Source: Cloeon dipterum (Eukaryota > Arthropoda > Insecta > Ephemeroptera > Baetidae). From it: a stretch of 64,000 nucleotides of DNA. Below, one piece after another: positions 12,916 through 22,890 of this stretch. Numbering within the stretch: the first letter of the stretch is position 1; every line of letters starts with the position of its first letter. The stretch is taken from contig NC_088790.1 in assembly GCF_949628265.1 (NCBI RefSeq), positions 4,964,545-5,028,544 on the forward strand. Direction: 5' to 3'. Under the pieces are notes generated by a model, which had not been told where the DNA came from, ran no database searches, and saw only the letters and a program-made list of their open reading frames with translations. Both the position numbers and the translations under genes were made by a program.

Positions 12916-15900
12916 TCACGGCTCCTTCATCATGCGCATGCAGTCAACCGAGGCCCACATCTGCTGCAGGTCTTTAAAGAGCTGAAAAATAATTAGTTGA
13001 GAATTAGAGTGATATGTAGAGAGCTGGGAAAATCAGCAAAATATTTTAAAGGCTATATCAGAGCAAAATAAATTTTTGACATTTTTTTTGCATTGAAACT
13101 CTTAGTTTTGGGGCGTAATTATAGACACTGTATCATCCAACGAGTTTATTAATTTCACCAAGGTAGAAATTTTTATTTGACGGCCAGAGTCTTTGAGTTT
13201 CCAAGCTCGGAAGTAAAAATTCCTGGGATATGACATGGCGAAACATACAAAATCGAATCGTGAAGCCAGTTTTTATTAAATCGTGAGGATATTTTATAGA
13301 TAGACTCTAATTCACAAGAAAAATCCATCGATTTTGATTTTCCGGAAAAATCCCTAATTCAAAGACTTGCCGGGAAAGTAGCTAATGGATCGATATTAAG
13401 TTTTAAATGCTCCATTTATTGCTCAATAATATTAACAATTTCAGAGCCCTGAATTAAACTTTGTGGGATATTTTTAATTTTATCTGACACGTCAAAATAA
13501 ATTACCCAACCGATCAAACAGCGTGTATAAAACTAAATATTTATTTTGAAATTTAAAACCATTTTATATAAATCTTGAAAAAAATCTTTAAAATAGTTTA
13601 ATAAAAAATAATCAACTAATATTAACAGCCCTAGAGATAAACAAATATAGCTCACCTTGTCGAACCATTTGGAATGCACATGTACCAAAACCCTGTCAAC
13701 CTCTGGGTTCGAACTCATCCTGGAACGACACAGTTTAAACAGGTCCATTTTCAGGTGGGCATATTTTCTGAAATGGTACACTCGTTTGCAGCACTCTTTG
13801 CATGCCGTGAAGTCCTAGAATAAAAGAGTCGAAAAATGATTCTGGATATGCTTGAAATACAGACCTTTGCCAAGATGTTCTGTCCGAGATCATAGAAAAG
13901 CAGTGTCTTCTTGCAGTACGGATCATCAACCCCAGTGAGAAGATACAAGGCGATCTTCTCATTGCAGCACTGGCACATGTTGGTAACGCAAAGTGTTTCG
14001 CACTTGAACTGGGGCCATAGCATCAAAATGTCCTGCAAATAAATAAATAATTGAATTGAATTAGCCTTTTTGGTGGGAATTTTTCGATTCGACGGTTTTA
14101 GTGATATATGGAGATTATAATAATGTTCCAAAATTGATATATAAGTACAGTTTTTGGTAAATTTAACTGAATTCATGATTGTAGACAATGTTCGATTAGA
14201 CAAATCGATTAGTGGGCTATTTTATACGTTTGGAGCTCCAAAATTCCGTTGAATAAAAAAGTCAAGGTGATATCTTGTAAGCCATTTGTTAAAATTTAAA
14301 TTTTATATTTACTTTGATTTCCTTAGGAAAGTTGTAGTACTTCAGGAGCTGGGCAATCCTCTGGTCATTCAGCTCATCGATTTTGCTGATTGATGATGTG
14401 AAGTATTCAACTAGAGGAATTTTCAAATCACAAAATTTGCAAAAAGGTAATCGCCAAACTTGATTACCTTTTTCTTCAATGGCTGCCAATAAAAAGCCAT
14501 CATCCAAAGTCCGAGAGATCAATGCTTGAATGTAAGTTCTGAAATGAAACTCGTTTTCCCTTGTGGCGATAACTGATTTTGTGTGGGCTCCCCTGAAAAT
14601 CCAATTATTAGATGGATTTTTCTTTAAATTCGTCCAGAACGTACTTTCGAGTTTTCTTTGGAGATTCGGGCAAAAGCAGCCGAATAATTGTCATGTGTTT
14701 TGCCTGCTGGTAATATTCGACATCGAATACTTTGAACTTTCGGTACTCTTCTAAATTCCAGTTGCTGTACTGTGATATTATTTTGCATTAATTTTTGATG
14801 AAAAATTGCCAGTAACAATATATACTTACTGTTGGAGTGCTCTTGTACAGTTTTTCCCCATTTAGAGTGAAAGTTTCGAACTCTTGTTTCAGCTCGGGTC
14901 CATCAACTCTGTACAATTTGGCATCTGGGAATATCATCTCGGATACGTCCATCATAAAGGTTCCAGTCTGAAATTTAAATTTGCTGAATTACACGCGCAG
15001 GTAGATAAATGAAATTAAATATGCAAAATGGCCCACAAGGAATCTCTTAGGATTCAATGTTTGAGATTTTGGGGCCAATATTAAATTCGATTTCCTGATT
15101 TTGAATTTGGTGTTTCAAATAGAGTCTAAATCAAGATTGAATGAAAACTGGCACCAAAATTCTATTTTAAAATATGTCCCTTAGGGATTTTTGAACTTTT
15201 GGGGCTTCATGACTCGAAAATTCCCGTTCCATAGAAAATTTCTAAAATCGTTGGATGCTACACGTTTCATCCTGACCATATCTGCGCAGAGCTGACTGAG
15301 CTCTCGCATAATAAGTCGCCCATGTAAATATTAGCTTAATCCAAATAAATGCACTAAACTAAAAAAACATGCGATCAAAATTTACCTTGTATCTCCTCCT
15401 CCTGGCACACGGTTTAAGCTCAGGCATAAGAGAATCATCCACCTCCACGTTCTGGACAGGAGGAGGTTTGTTCTTTTTCACGACTGGAACTACAAACTTT
15501 GCTTTTGGCTTTTGAGCTTTTTCGCCAGCGCTGGTCACTGGGAACAAATCCTTCTTGAAAGAAGCAACTCTGGCTTTATTTTGGAGTTTCTTCCAAATAG
15601 GAGTTGCCGTGTTCTCAGTTTTGACCATGGCTTGGTCAACTGTGGCTTTATTTTGGGGTTTCTTCCAAATAGGAGTTGCCGTGTTCTCAGTTTTGTCCAT
15701 GGCTTGGTTGACCTTTTCCACAACGGCTTGTCCAAGCAAATCTGCCATTTCCTCATCAATGGAGGTTGCAATCGGTCGTATATTTTGATTTTTGCAATTT
15801 TTAAACGACTGCTTCTTGAGTGCGGGCCCAAAATCATCTGGAGCCGAGTGTCTCTTCAGTCCAATTTTAGCTCGTTTTCTGTACTCGCTCCTTTCCTTAA

Positions 15901-18900
15901 GTATGTCCAACACTTCACTGAGAGGGAGATCTAATTCATAGACAGTTTTGACAAATTAAGAACAAACCAGCTGTCAAACGTTGTTTTAACAATTTACTAC
16001 CTTTTTTCAGAAGAAATGATATTATTCCCTTTAACACATTTTTGCTGTTAATTTCATTGATTGAGACAATTTGCAATGACTATTAGAGCAATTTTAAATG
16101 CCTAAATACTTAATAAAATATACGCACATGTTAATAGCTGTTTTTTAATAGAAGGATTATTTTTAAAAAGTAAATTACCAAGTCTGTATCGACAGTTAAA
16201 TAGAACCAAAATTTGCATTGTGATACATTATTCCTAACCAGTCATTCATGTTTTTTTAATAAAAAATAGATTAGCTCACTATTTTTTGGCAGTTCCTTAC
16301 CATGCAACATTTCTCGATCTTCTCTGTCAAGGTCGAAGAAGGAAGCACTCTTGCAGCGTTCTTTCCTTTCCTTGTTATTCTCCTCATAATCAGCTATATA
16401 ATCGTTTTTATATTTTTTAAATTTTCTAAACAATATAATATGGTTACCTGTTGGAGGTTGGGCATTTTCAAATGGCTCGTTGTTTTCCTGATTGGAATTC
16501 TCATCGGTTGGCACTAAAGGTTTAACGATAAAAAATTGCAAAGTGAAATTTTTAAATAAGGTATATTTACCATCAAGACTGACGTCACTCTCAACTTGCA
16601 AGTTGGATTCTGAAAATTAAATAGAAACTTTGTGGTAAACGCGACAAAGACAAAATTTGATTTCCAAACCATCCAAAGTAACAGCTGCACATGGAGTATC
16701 ATCATTTTTAATCTCAGATTTAATACATTGGTTCATTGAAGCATAGAAAACTTTCGTAAGCGGAGTAAGGATTTCCAATGGAGCGCTCACAGGGTCTGGA
16801 TTTTGATGAACAATTATTAATTTTTTTTCTTGCATAGAAGCTACATGCAAACCTTTTGAGAGTTCAGGCAACATCACACATTCTAAGCTTAAGCTAGGTC
16901 CATTATCTTCAATACTAGAGTGTTTTTCTACGTTCAACATCAAAGGGAGAGAACCGTCTAAAATTAAAAAGTAGTTTCTACGAAAACCGCGACAGCATGC
17001 AGATTAAAATACCAAAGTTCAAAATATCCTGCAGCGATTTCATTGCTTGCTGCGACATGGAACCTGAAGGAAACCCTAATCCTAAATCTCCAAATGTCAA
17101 ATTGGCAGGCATGAGGTCAGATATCGTCTCGAGATTCCCTTTTTCTGTTGTTTAAGTTGTAAAAGATGATTTAAAATGCATTAATTCTCCTACCATTTGC
17201 TGGCCCTGAATTTTCAAAAGCTTTCTCAGGCTCAACTTGAGATTCTGCAAGCTCTGGAGCAGAGACATCACTCGAAGTGTTGCTATCATCAGAGTGGGAA
17301 TACTTTCTTAGTGTTCTTGGAGACATCCTCGTTATAACCACGAATGGTTGGAATTGCTTTTGAGTGTAATCAATTTCCTGGGGAATTTTGGAATTAGTAT
17401 ACATCCAATTGAATGTAGAATGTTTTGCTTGAACGCAGGAACAGGAAAGGCCCAGAGTTGAATAAAACAAAGCACACAAATTAAATTAAAATCCATTGTT
17501 AGGGAGTTGCTCCTCGGGTCCTTTCCAAAAAGTTGTAAGTTTGGGAAATGATACATCGCCAATTCAAGTTGTGGACATTAGTTTATTTAACAAACTTGAT
17601 GCAGTTAACTTTACAATTATACAAGAGCTTTCTGTCACAGTTTGATCAAATAATAGTTATTAAATGACACATAGGAGCAATGGCTAACAACAGATCTGCG
17701 ATCGAGAAATTATTATGTTGATAACATTCTGTGATGTACATAATTATTATTGCTCACTAGGGTTTTGCGCAAGTGCTTTGTTATTATTCAACGCTCGGCC
17801 TGTCCATTGCAGGAGCTACTGACCTCATCATCATCATGATCCGAACTAACATCAGGTACATTCTCATCGTCATTGAGCGCATTTTGCTCTGCGAGACCGG
17901 CAATGGACACACCTTGGATGAGAAACAAACACGTCATGAATGGAAATAAAACGACAATATGTTGGCTTCTTTCAGGCCATTGTCCCAAGTCTATAGGCAA
18001 TTTTTACAAGACCACTGTCACAAGAAGTGGAGGCTTGCAGCCAAGTGAGAAACCTTCACAGATTAGAAAAAAGGCCTAGCAGCAAGAAAATATTTGTACT
18101 GAATGCACAGAAACATCGTGAAATAAATTAGCTGTCACTGCACGAAGGTTATCTCATTGACCATGGATTGTCCCTGGACAAGGGTGTTTGAGGCGGAGCC
18201 CAAAACATTGGCAGCCAGGATGGGTACGAGCCAGAGTTGGCAAAGGAGGCGGGGGGGTTGTTGGACTGGTTTTGCATAGAGGAGGTCGAGGGTGACTCGT
18301 TATTCGAAGTCTGTAAAGAATGAAACACACCTTCGGTTTGGCCCTCAACGGGCAGAGAGCGTTTGCGGCCACGCCCACTCTGCTCCATGCCGTCCTCCCT
18401 GTGGTTGGGCGGCTCGAGTTGCTGCTGCTGCTGCTGGTGGATCTGATAGCCGTGGTGTTGTTGCTGCTGCTGTTGTTGCTGCTGCAGCTGAGGTTGTTGG
18501 TGCTGCTGGTGCTGTTGAGGCGCCTGTTGTTGTTGTTGTTGTTGTTGTTGAAGCTGTTGAGGCGGCGTTTCAGGGCATTTTTGCGGAAGCGTGCGAGCGC
18601 GCTGTCTGAGAGGAGACTTTCTCCCAGACCTGACACTTGTGGTACACAGAGAATTGTCCTGATCACCACTGAGAAACTTGATATAACTGTCCATGAAGGC
18701 AGGCTGGTCCTTTTTCAGCGTTATTGCCGGCTTAGTGGGAGTGCCTTTCTTGTTGGCAGTATCCATCTCCAAGAATCCCAGTTCTTCATCAATCAGCGAT
18801 CGAGTCTCTTTTGATTGCTGCTGCTGCTGCTGCTCTTGCGGCTGATAATTATTCTGCTGTTGGTGTTGATGCTCTTGATGGTGAGCGTGTTGATGGTGCT

Positions 18901-20305
18901 GCTGAGGGTGCTGTTGGTGCACCCCTGGCTGGAGCTGTGGGAGCGGAGGGAAGGCAACCCGTGAGTGGAAGCCTAACGCCGCCGCCGCGTAGCCGTCCTC
19001 AGCGTGCACAGGCTGCAGCAGAGTCAGCTGCCGGTTGATTTTCTCCGGACTGTCGCTCTTACGCGCCCGCTTGTTGCGCCGCTGCCGCTTGTTGCGTTCG
19101 TAATCTTCGCTATCAGAACCACCGTGCGCGAGCAACTCGTCGCCGCCACCACCACTACTACCATGCAAATCGGACAAGTTGATCGTCGATTGATAGTGTT
19201 GCTGATCTGAAACATGAAAAGCATTATTGTTTTCGCTCTCGGAGTAGTTGTAGCGGCCTGGCGGCACGACCGATCTCTTCTCGTCCCAACTGTTGTGGGG
19301 TTTCATGGGGAATTGCTGTTGGGGAGGGACAGGGGGTTGCTGCTGCTGCTGCTGTTGTTGTTGTTGTTGTTGTTGAGGGGGTGGCTGCCGGTCGTGCTTG
19401 GAGTAAACGCACGACTCAGGCGACGCCATATTGTAATAAGGGCTGCTCGGGTTTGGGCTCGGCCGCTCCATCGACATGTGGCAGTCCGAGTCACCGTACG
19501 GCCCCGAGGACACGCTGTCCGGCGTGTTGCGGTGCTGCTGATAGTCGCTGTCCGGACTGGGGTAGCTACGGCACTGCGGCTGCAAGTGGGGAGGGAAACT
19601 GCGGTGCACAATGATGTTGGCAGGCTTGGCGTTGTTGATCACAGCCGAGGCGGCCGCCGCCGCGGCGGCCGCGGCAGAGATGCCTGGCGGCGCGGACGGC
19701 ACGGGGTTGTAGCGAGTCTCCAATGGGGCTGCTTTGTGCTTGGGAGGAGCTTTGGGGGTGAAAATCGGCACCTTGGGCGCCGTTTTTTGCGGCACGAAAG
19801 GCAAATTGGGGGCCGCCGGCGCACCCGCGTTTCCGTAGCTCGACGCGGAGTGGGCAAAGGGGGGGATCAGGTGCGCGGAGAAGGTGTTTTCCCCTTTTGA
19901 CGGGCTGGGGTTGGTCTTTTGCGACGCCTGGTGCGGCAGCACCCCGAACGGATTGCCCAGGCTGTTGGCCTGCGGGGTCCACGGAGACGACTGCTCCATT
20001 TGACCACCCTGACCGACCACCTGGTGAGATCGGTGCTGCTGCTTTTGATGGTGGAAAAGGGAGGAGAATACTGTCGAGTCGTAGTTGCCCAGCTGAAATG
20101 AAGAGTTGGCCGCCACTGCCACGGCCGCTGGGCTCATGCCGGCCAACAAGAGTTGCGAGGCGGCGGCTTGCGGGTTGCCCATGGCCTGCAGGTCGGCCAC
20201 AGTCCGCTGGCCGGCAGAGGACGAGCCCAGAGAGCCTGGAGGTGGGGCCTGAGACGCGGGCAGTCCATTGTACGTGTACGATGCCCAAGGTCCACTTGAT
20301 TCCAT
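12916..20305 (-). CDS. PRR12/QSER1-family nuclear protein with C-terminal DUF4211-type domain, about 15 coding exons
   Basis: Assembled as one gene. Exons: 18331-20305, 17824-17888 (or to 17912), 17194-17377, 17013-17144, 16670-16957, 16571-16609, 16448-16513, 16301-16393, 15386-15930, 14830-14967, 14645-14769, 14313-14538, 13865-14032, 13656-13814 and 12916-12981. All phases agree, giving about 1,422 residues. Exon 1 is rich in Gln, Pro and Ser with long polyQ, a basic NKRQRRNKRARK stretch, and FMDSYIKFLSG, which resembles the FLDFLKSG motif of PRR12/QSER1. The last six exons match the DUF4211 pattern: YIQALISRTLDD, KIDELN, WPQF, and YHFRKYAHLKMDLFKLCR against PRR12 YHSLHHYKYHTFLRCR. Cysteine pairs (CxxC, CxxCC) suggest metal binding. 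Mammalian relatives are chromatin-associated nuclear proteins. The C-terminal domain is well supported; the link between exons 1 and 3 is an inference from phase, order and strand. Confidence 0.72.
14411..14467 (-). other. 57-nt in-frame intron or retained exon segment in the DUF4211-type domain
   Basis: Within exon 14313-14538 the 57-nt stretch begins GTAATC and ends CTCTAG on the coding strand. It is a multiple of three and has no stop. Splicing gives EEKGVEYFTSS; retention adds 19 residues, including CKFC. The alignment with PRR12 runs smoothly only with the segment removed, so it is probably a short intron that can be read through. Confidence 0.6.
15571..15714 (-). repeat. in-frame tandem duplication, 2 x 72 bp (24 residues)
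   Basis: Two adjacent copies of a 72-bp unit within exon 15386-15930 encode QAM(D/V)KTENTATPIWKK followed by QNKA. The copies differ at only a few bases, so the duplication looks recent and leaves the reading frame intact. Confidence 0.9.
17582..17587 (-). terminator. AATAAA that could end a short PRR12/QSER1-like isoform
   Basis: AATAAA on the minus strand (TTTATT on plus) lies about 560 bp past the stop at 18149 and within the intron between exons 17824-17888 and 17194-17377. It would serve an unspliced, prematurely polyadenylated transcript. Confidence 0.4.
18149..20305 (-). CDS. putative short isoform of the PRR12/QSER1-like gene (718 residues, read through the first donor)
   Basis: If the GAAG/GTGTGT donor at 18325-18331 is not used, exon 1 stays open for another 60 codons and ends at TAA (18149-18151), giving a 718-residue Q-rich protein without the DUF4211-type domain. 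The added segment has the same Ser/Asn/Pro-rich composition as the rest, so it looks like translated sequence rather than random intron. The start is ATG at 20303-20305, the first in-frame ATG. PolyQ tracts near residues 310, 490, 590 and 620, a polyalanine run near residue 210, and His/Gln-rich stretches indicate a disordered transcription-cofactor-like protein. Whether this or the long form dominates cannot be told from DNA. Confidence 0.6.
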   Translation of the reverse strand: MESSGPWASYTYNGLPASQAPPPGSLGSSSAGQRTVADLQAMGNPQAAASQLLLAGMSPAAVAVAANSSFQLGNYDSTVFSSLFHHQKQQHRSHQVVGQGGQMEQSSPWTPQANSLGNPFGVLPHQASQKTNPSPSKGENTFSAHLIPPFAHSASSYGNAGAPAAPNLPFVPQKTAPKVPIFTPKAPPKHKAAPLETRYNPVPSAPPGISAAAAAAAAASAVINNAKPANIIVHRSFPPHLQPQCRSYPSPDSDYQQHRNTPDSVSSGPYGDSDCHMSMERPSPNPSSPYYNMASPESCVYSKHDRQPPPQQQQQQQQQQQQQPPVPPQQQFPMKPHNSWDEKRSVVPPGRYNYSESENNNAFHVSDQQHYQSTINLSDLHGSSGGGGDELLAHGGSDSEDYERNKRQRRNKRARKSDSPEKINRQLTLLQPVHAEDGYAAAALGFHSRVAFPPLPQLQPGVHQQHPQQHHQHAHHQEHQHQQQNNYQPQEQQQQQQSKETRSLIDEELGFLEMDTANKKGTPTKPAITLKKDQPAFMDSYIKFLSGDQDNSLCTTSVRSGRKSPLRQRARTLPQKCPETPPQQLQQQQQQQQQAPQQHQQHQQPQLQQQQQQQQQHHGYQIHQQQQQQLEPPNHREDGMEQSGRGRKRSLPVEGQTEGVFHSLQTSNNESPSTSSMQNQSNNPPASFANSGSYPSWLPMFWAPPQTPLSRDNPWSMR

Positions 20306-21366
20306 TGTGACCAGTTCTTACATTACAGGTGTTATTTTAAGAGTTAGTACCTGCAATCAATCAATTGCATAATTACATACTGTTTGTTAATTCAAGATAT
20401 ATACAAACAAATATAACAACTTTACTGTAAAGGTAGCACATAATATGATACCTACCATACTAACGCTAGATAGTTTTCATTCAGTGGTTACGGTCAAACA
20501 TGCAATCTTCATCAATTCTTAAGGCTCAAAGGGAATTTTACGGATTTTCAGACTATAAATTAAAATTTCGCCTAATATAAACAGTTTTCTAGAAAATGCG
20601 CATGCAAATTTAGTGATGAAGTGATGTGCGGTACACACAATGACCGTTCAATTAAAACGAGGCACGAGGGTCTTCATATTAAGCGAAAATGGCAAAATTT
20701 CGTTTATATCCGGTTACATATTCACATGCATTATCCACAGATTCAAAAAACGCCTCAATCAGTGCAGCTTTTCCAGCCACCAAGTTGTCTCAATGTTGCG
20801 ACAACTGCCGCGGTATATTCCAATATACCGCCCATTGTTAAGTAACAAATCTGCATTATTTAAGTACGCGTGCCGAAGTATTTCATCTGAATACGAAAAA
20901 CTAACAAGCAATAGAAACTAAAGAGCTTAATTTTACCTTTTTTAAGATGAAAATAGAGTATAATTCCAGCAATTTTGATTAAACTGGACGCTGCTTCGAA
21001 TCCGACGTCGTCGCCATCTTGGGACTCTTCAGCAATGAGCAAAGCAAGCCTCGTTTTCTATTATTCTGTTTTGATTCAATGGTAGGTTTAGCACAGTGGC
21101 CACTAGAGGCGCTAGCAGAAATTTTTTTAAAAAATACCGGTCGATAGCTTCCTACCTGATTCAAGGACTCCAATATTGTGTTCAATTTATGCCTTTTATA
21201 CATGAAATTTCAATTAAATATTAATTTCATCAACCAATAAAATAAATTTGGGATTTAATCTTTATTTTTATGGAAAATGTTACCACATGCTTAGATAAGT
21301 ACCGGTTTTCACCGGCTTCAAACATACCGTAACCGCTATCGCTTGTCTGACAATCGAGATCGAGAC
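20306..21366. promoter_or_regulatory. 5' region of the PRR12/QSER1-like gene
   Basis: A likely 5' UTR acceptor (TTGCAG) on the minus strand falls at 20351-20356. Near 21000 the minus strand reads CAAGATGGCGACGACG, a motif typical of transcription-start regions. It contains GTCGCCATCTT (plus strand, 21010-21020), shared with the basigin promoter, and a 12-codon upstream ORF starting at 21017. The first exon and promoter therefore probably lie around 20.9-21.2 kb, with a GTAAAA donor near 20930. Confidence 0.4.
21359..21366. repeat. left target-site duplication of the hAT-like element
   Basis: ATCGAGAC immediately precedes the left terminus and is identical to 22569-22576. T at position 2 and A at position 7 fit the nTnnnnAn preference known for hAT insertions. 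Confidence 0.9.
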
Positions 21367-22568
21367 TAGGGATGTGCACTTTTGAAAAAAGTCAATATCG
21401 ATAATTGATATTGATATGATATTTCAGATATCAAAATTTTGATATATCACCGAAAAAATATCAACTTCTGATATATCAACGTTGATATTTCCAGATGAGC
21501 AAAAAATGGCCGCCGGAGGAACCGAAACCGGTTATGGCCATTTTTAAGGCTTAAAACCCGATTATTTTAGTATTTTTGACCGATTTTTTATAAATATCGG
21601 TTTTTTGAGACAAATTTTGAAAATTTCGCGGTTTTCTGCAGTCTGGGCATGAGTTTATATATAATTTAAATTTTGCGCGCCTTTTTAACTTCGGATGATG
21701 GAAAAGGGGTGTGGCAGCTCCCGCCATATGGCGCCACAAGTTACATCTAGCTGCTTTCCCTTCCCCCTTACTCCACAGGGGTTTTTAATTAGTTTTAGTT
21801 AAATATAGTTGGTTAGTAATTAATAAAATATTATAATTTATTTGTGCCATTTAAGATGAGTTAATTACATTTGTTAGTCTTTATAACTAGACAATATCAG
21901 CTGCTGTGAATAGCGTCAATTTATCTTAAAATCAAAGTATTGGTGTTTCTCCGTCTCAAATGTGCCCTCTAACCTTTATCTAGTGATAAATAGTTAAGTT
22001 TAATTGATATACACGTAATTGTGAGAAATCAGAATGAAATTACACTAAACTGCAGCTGTTTGGTTTTAAGTGTTTAAATTTTTAATTTAGGTTATGCCTT
22101 TTAAAGAGCAATGTTCGCAAAAATCATATGCAAATGCAATTTTTAATTGGTTCAGTTAAAATTAATTATCTTAATTATCACCATTTAGATCCATATTCAT
22201 TGTTTACAAACAATTTAGATTAATTTTCAATCAAGCAATTACTGCCAGCTGATCACAGCTGACAGCAGATCCATCTGTGATCGATCTGCTCAGTCATTTT
22301 TCGCGCCATTTGTGCATTGCGACAACTTCAATATTGGTAACGCCCACTTTTAGTGACGGAATGTACAGTTCGGTCAAAAAAAATTTACGAAAACCGGAAT
22401 GAAAAATGCCATCTGTCGGTCAAAAATTTCAACTGATATCAACCTTGATATCTGACTTTGATATCAATATCAGCCTGATATGATATATCAAATATCAGGC
22501 TTGATATTGATATGATATTTGAAATATCAAAATTTTTTGATATATCAACTTTGATATTCCCATCCCTA
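21367..22568. mobile_element. non-autonomous hAT-like DNA transposon, 1,202 bp
   Basis: The element starts TAGGGATGTG and ends with the inverted copy CCCATCCCTA (9 of 10 terminal bases match). Identical 8-bp duplications, ATCGAGAC, flank it directly. Short termini with an 8-bp duplication are the hAT superfamily pattern. Just inside both ends lie ATATC/GATAT-rich blocks. A segment of about 45 bp at 21405-21449 recurs in direct orientation at 22501-22548, and such subterminal repeats are typical transposase-binding regions. No open frame resembles a transposase or BED zinc finger (longest about 60 residues), so it would need a transposase from elsewhere. It lies between the divergent PRR12-like and GTF2H1 starts. 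Confidence 0.88.
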
Positions 22569-22576
22569 ATCGAGAC
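22569..22576. repeat. right target-site duplication of the hAT-like element
   Basis: ATCGAGAC directly follows the right terminus and is an exact match to 21359-21366. Confidence 0.9.
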
Positions 22577-22890
22577 AATCTGCAAGTTGCTGCCGATGTG
22601 CGTTGAAGCTCTCCTAAAAATCACTTAAATTTTCAGTGAAAGTAAGCGCAGATTAAAATTATTTTCCTGTACAAATTATAGTTAATCTAATGAACGATTT
22701 TTTCATCGTTCTGCAAGATTATTGACCGTACATTGACCTCTCAATGATATATTTTAGTGATTTGCATAAAATTTCACACGCGTTTCCTCAAACACGAAAC
22801 ATTTTTTTTCTAACAATTATTTAATGTTGCAGGATAAACCGTGCAGACTTTTTCGTACCATTGCACCACTGTTTGTTTAGGGATATTACG

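Noticed and set aside
12916..17479. A separate gene starting near 17.4 kb, independent of the Q-rich exon
   Set aside because: No convincing start exon was found. The first exon has a strong acceptor (CCCCAG) and joins in phase to a donor at 17824, and the encoded domain belongs to the same protein family as the Q-rich exon motif.
17788..18000. A small secreted-like peptide gene on the minus strand (70 residues)
   Set aside because: The middle part is better explained as the bridging exon 17824-17888/17912, with a GTCAGT donor just before the frame ends. The hydrophobic part coincides with the acceptor's pyrimidine tract.
18292..19900. Plus-strand frames rich in Leu, Val or Ala opposite the Q-rich exon
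   Set aside because: They are antisense shadows of the CAG-type repeats in the minus-strand coding exon.
21551..21739. Possible transposase fragment inside the hAT-like element
   Set aside because: About 60 residues with no similarity to hAT transposase or BED zinc fingers; composition follows the AT-rich DNA.
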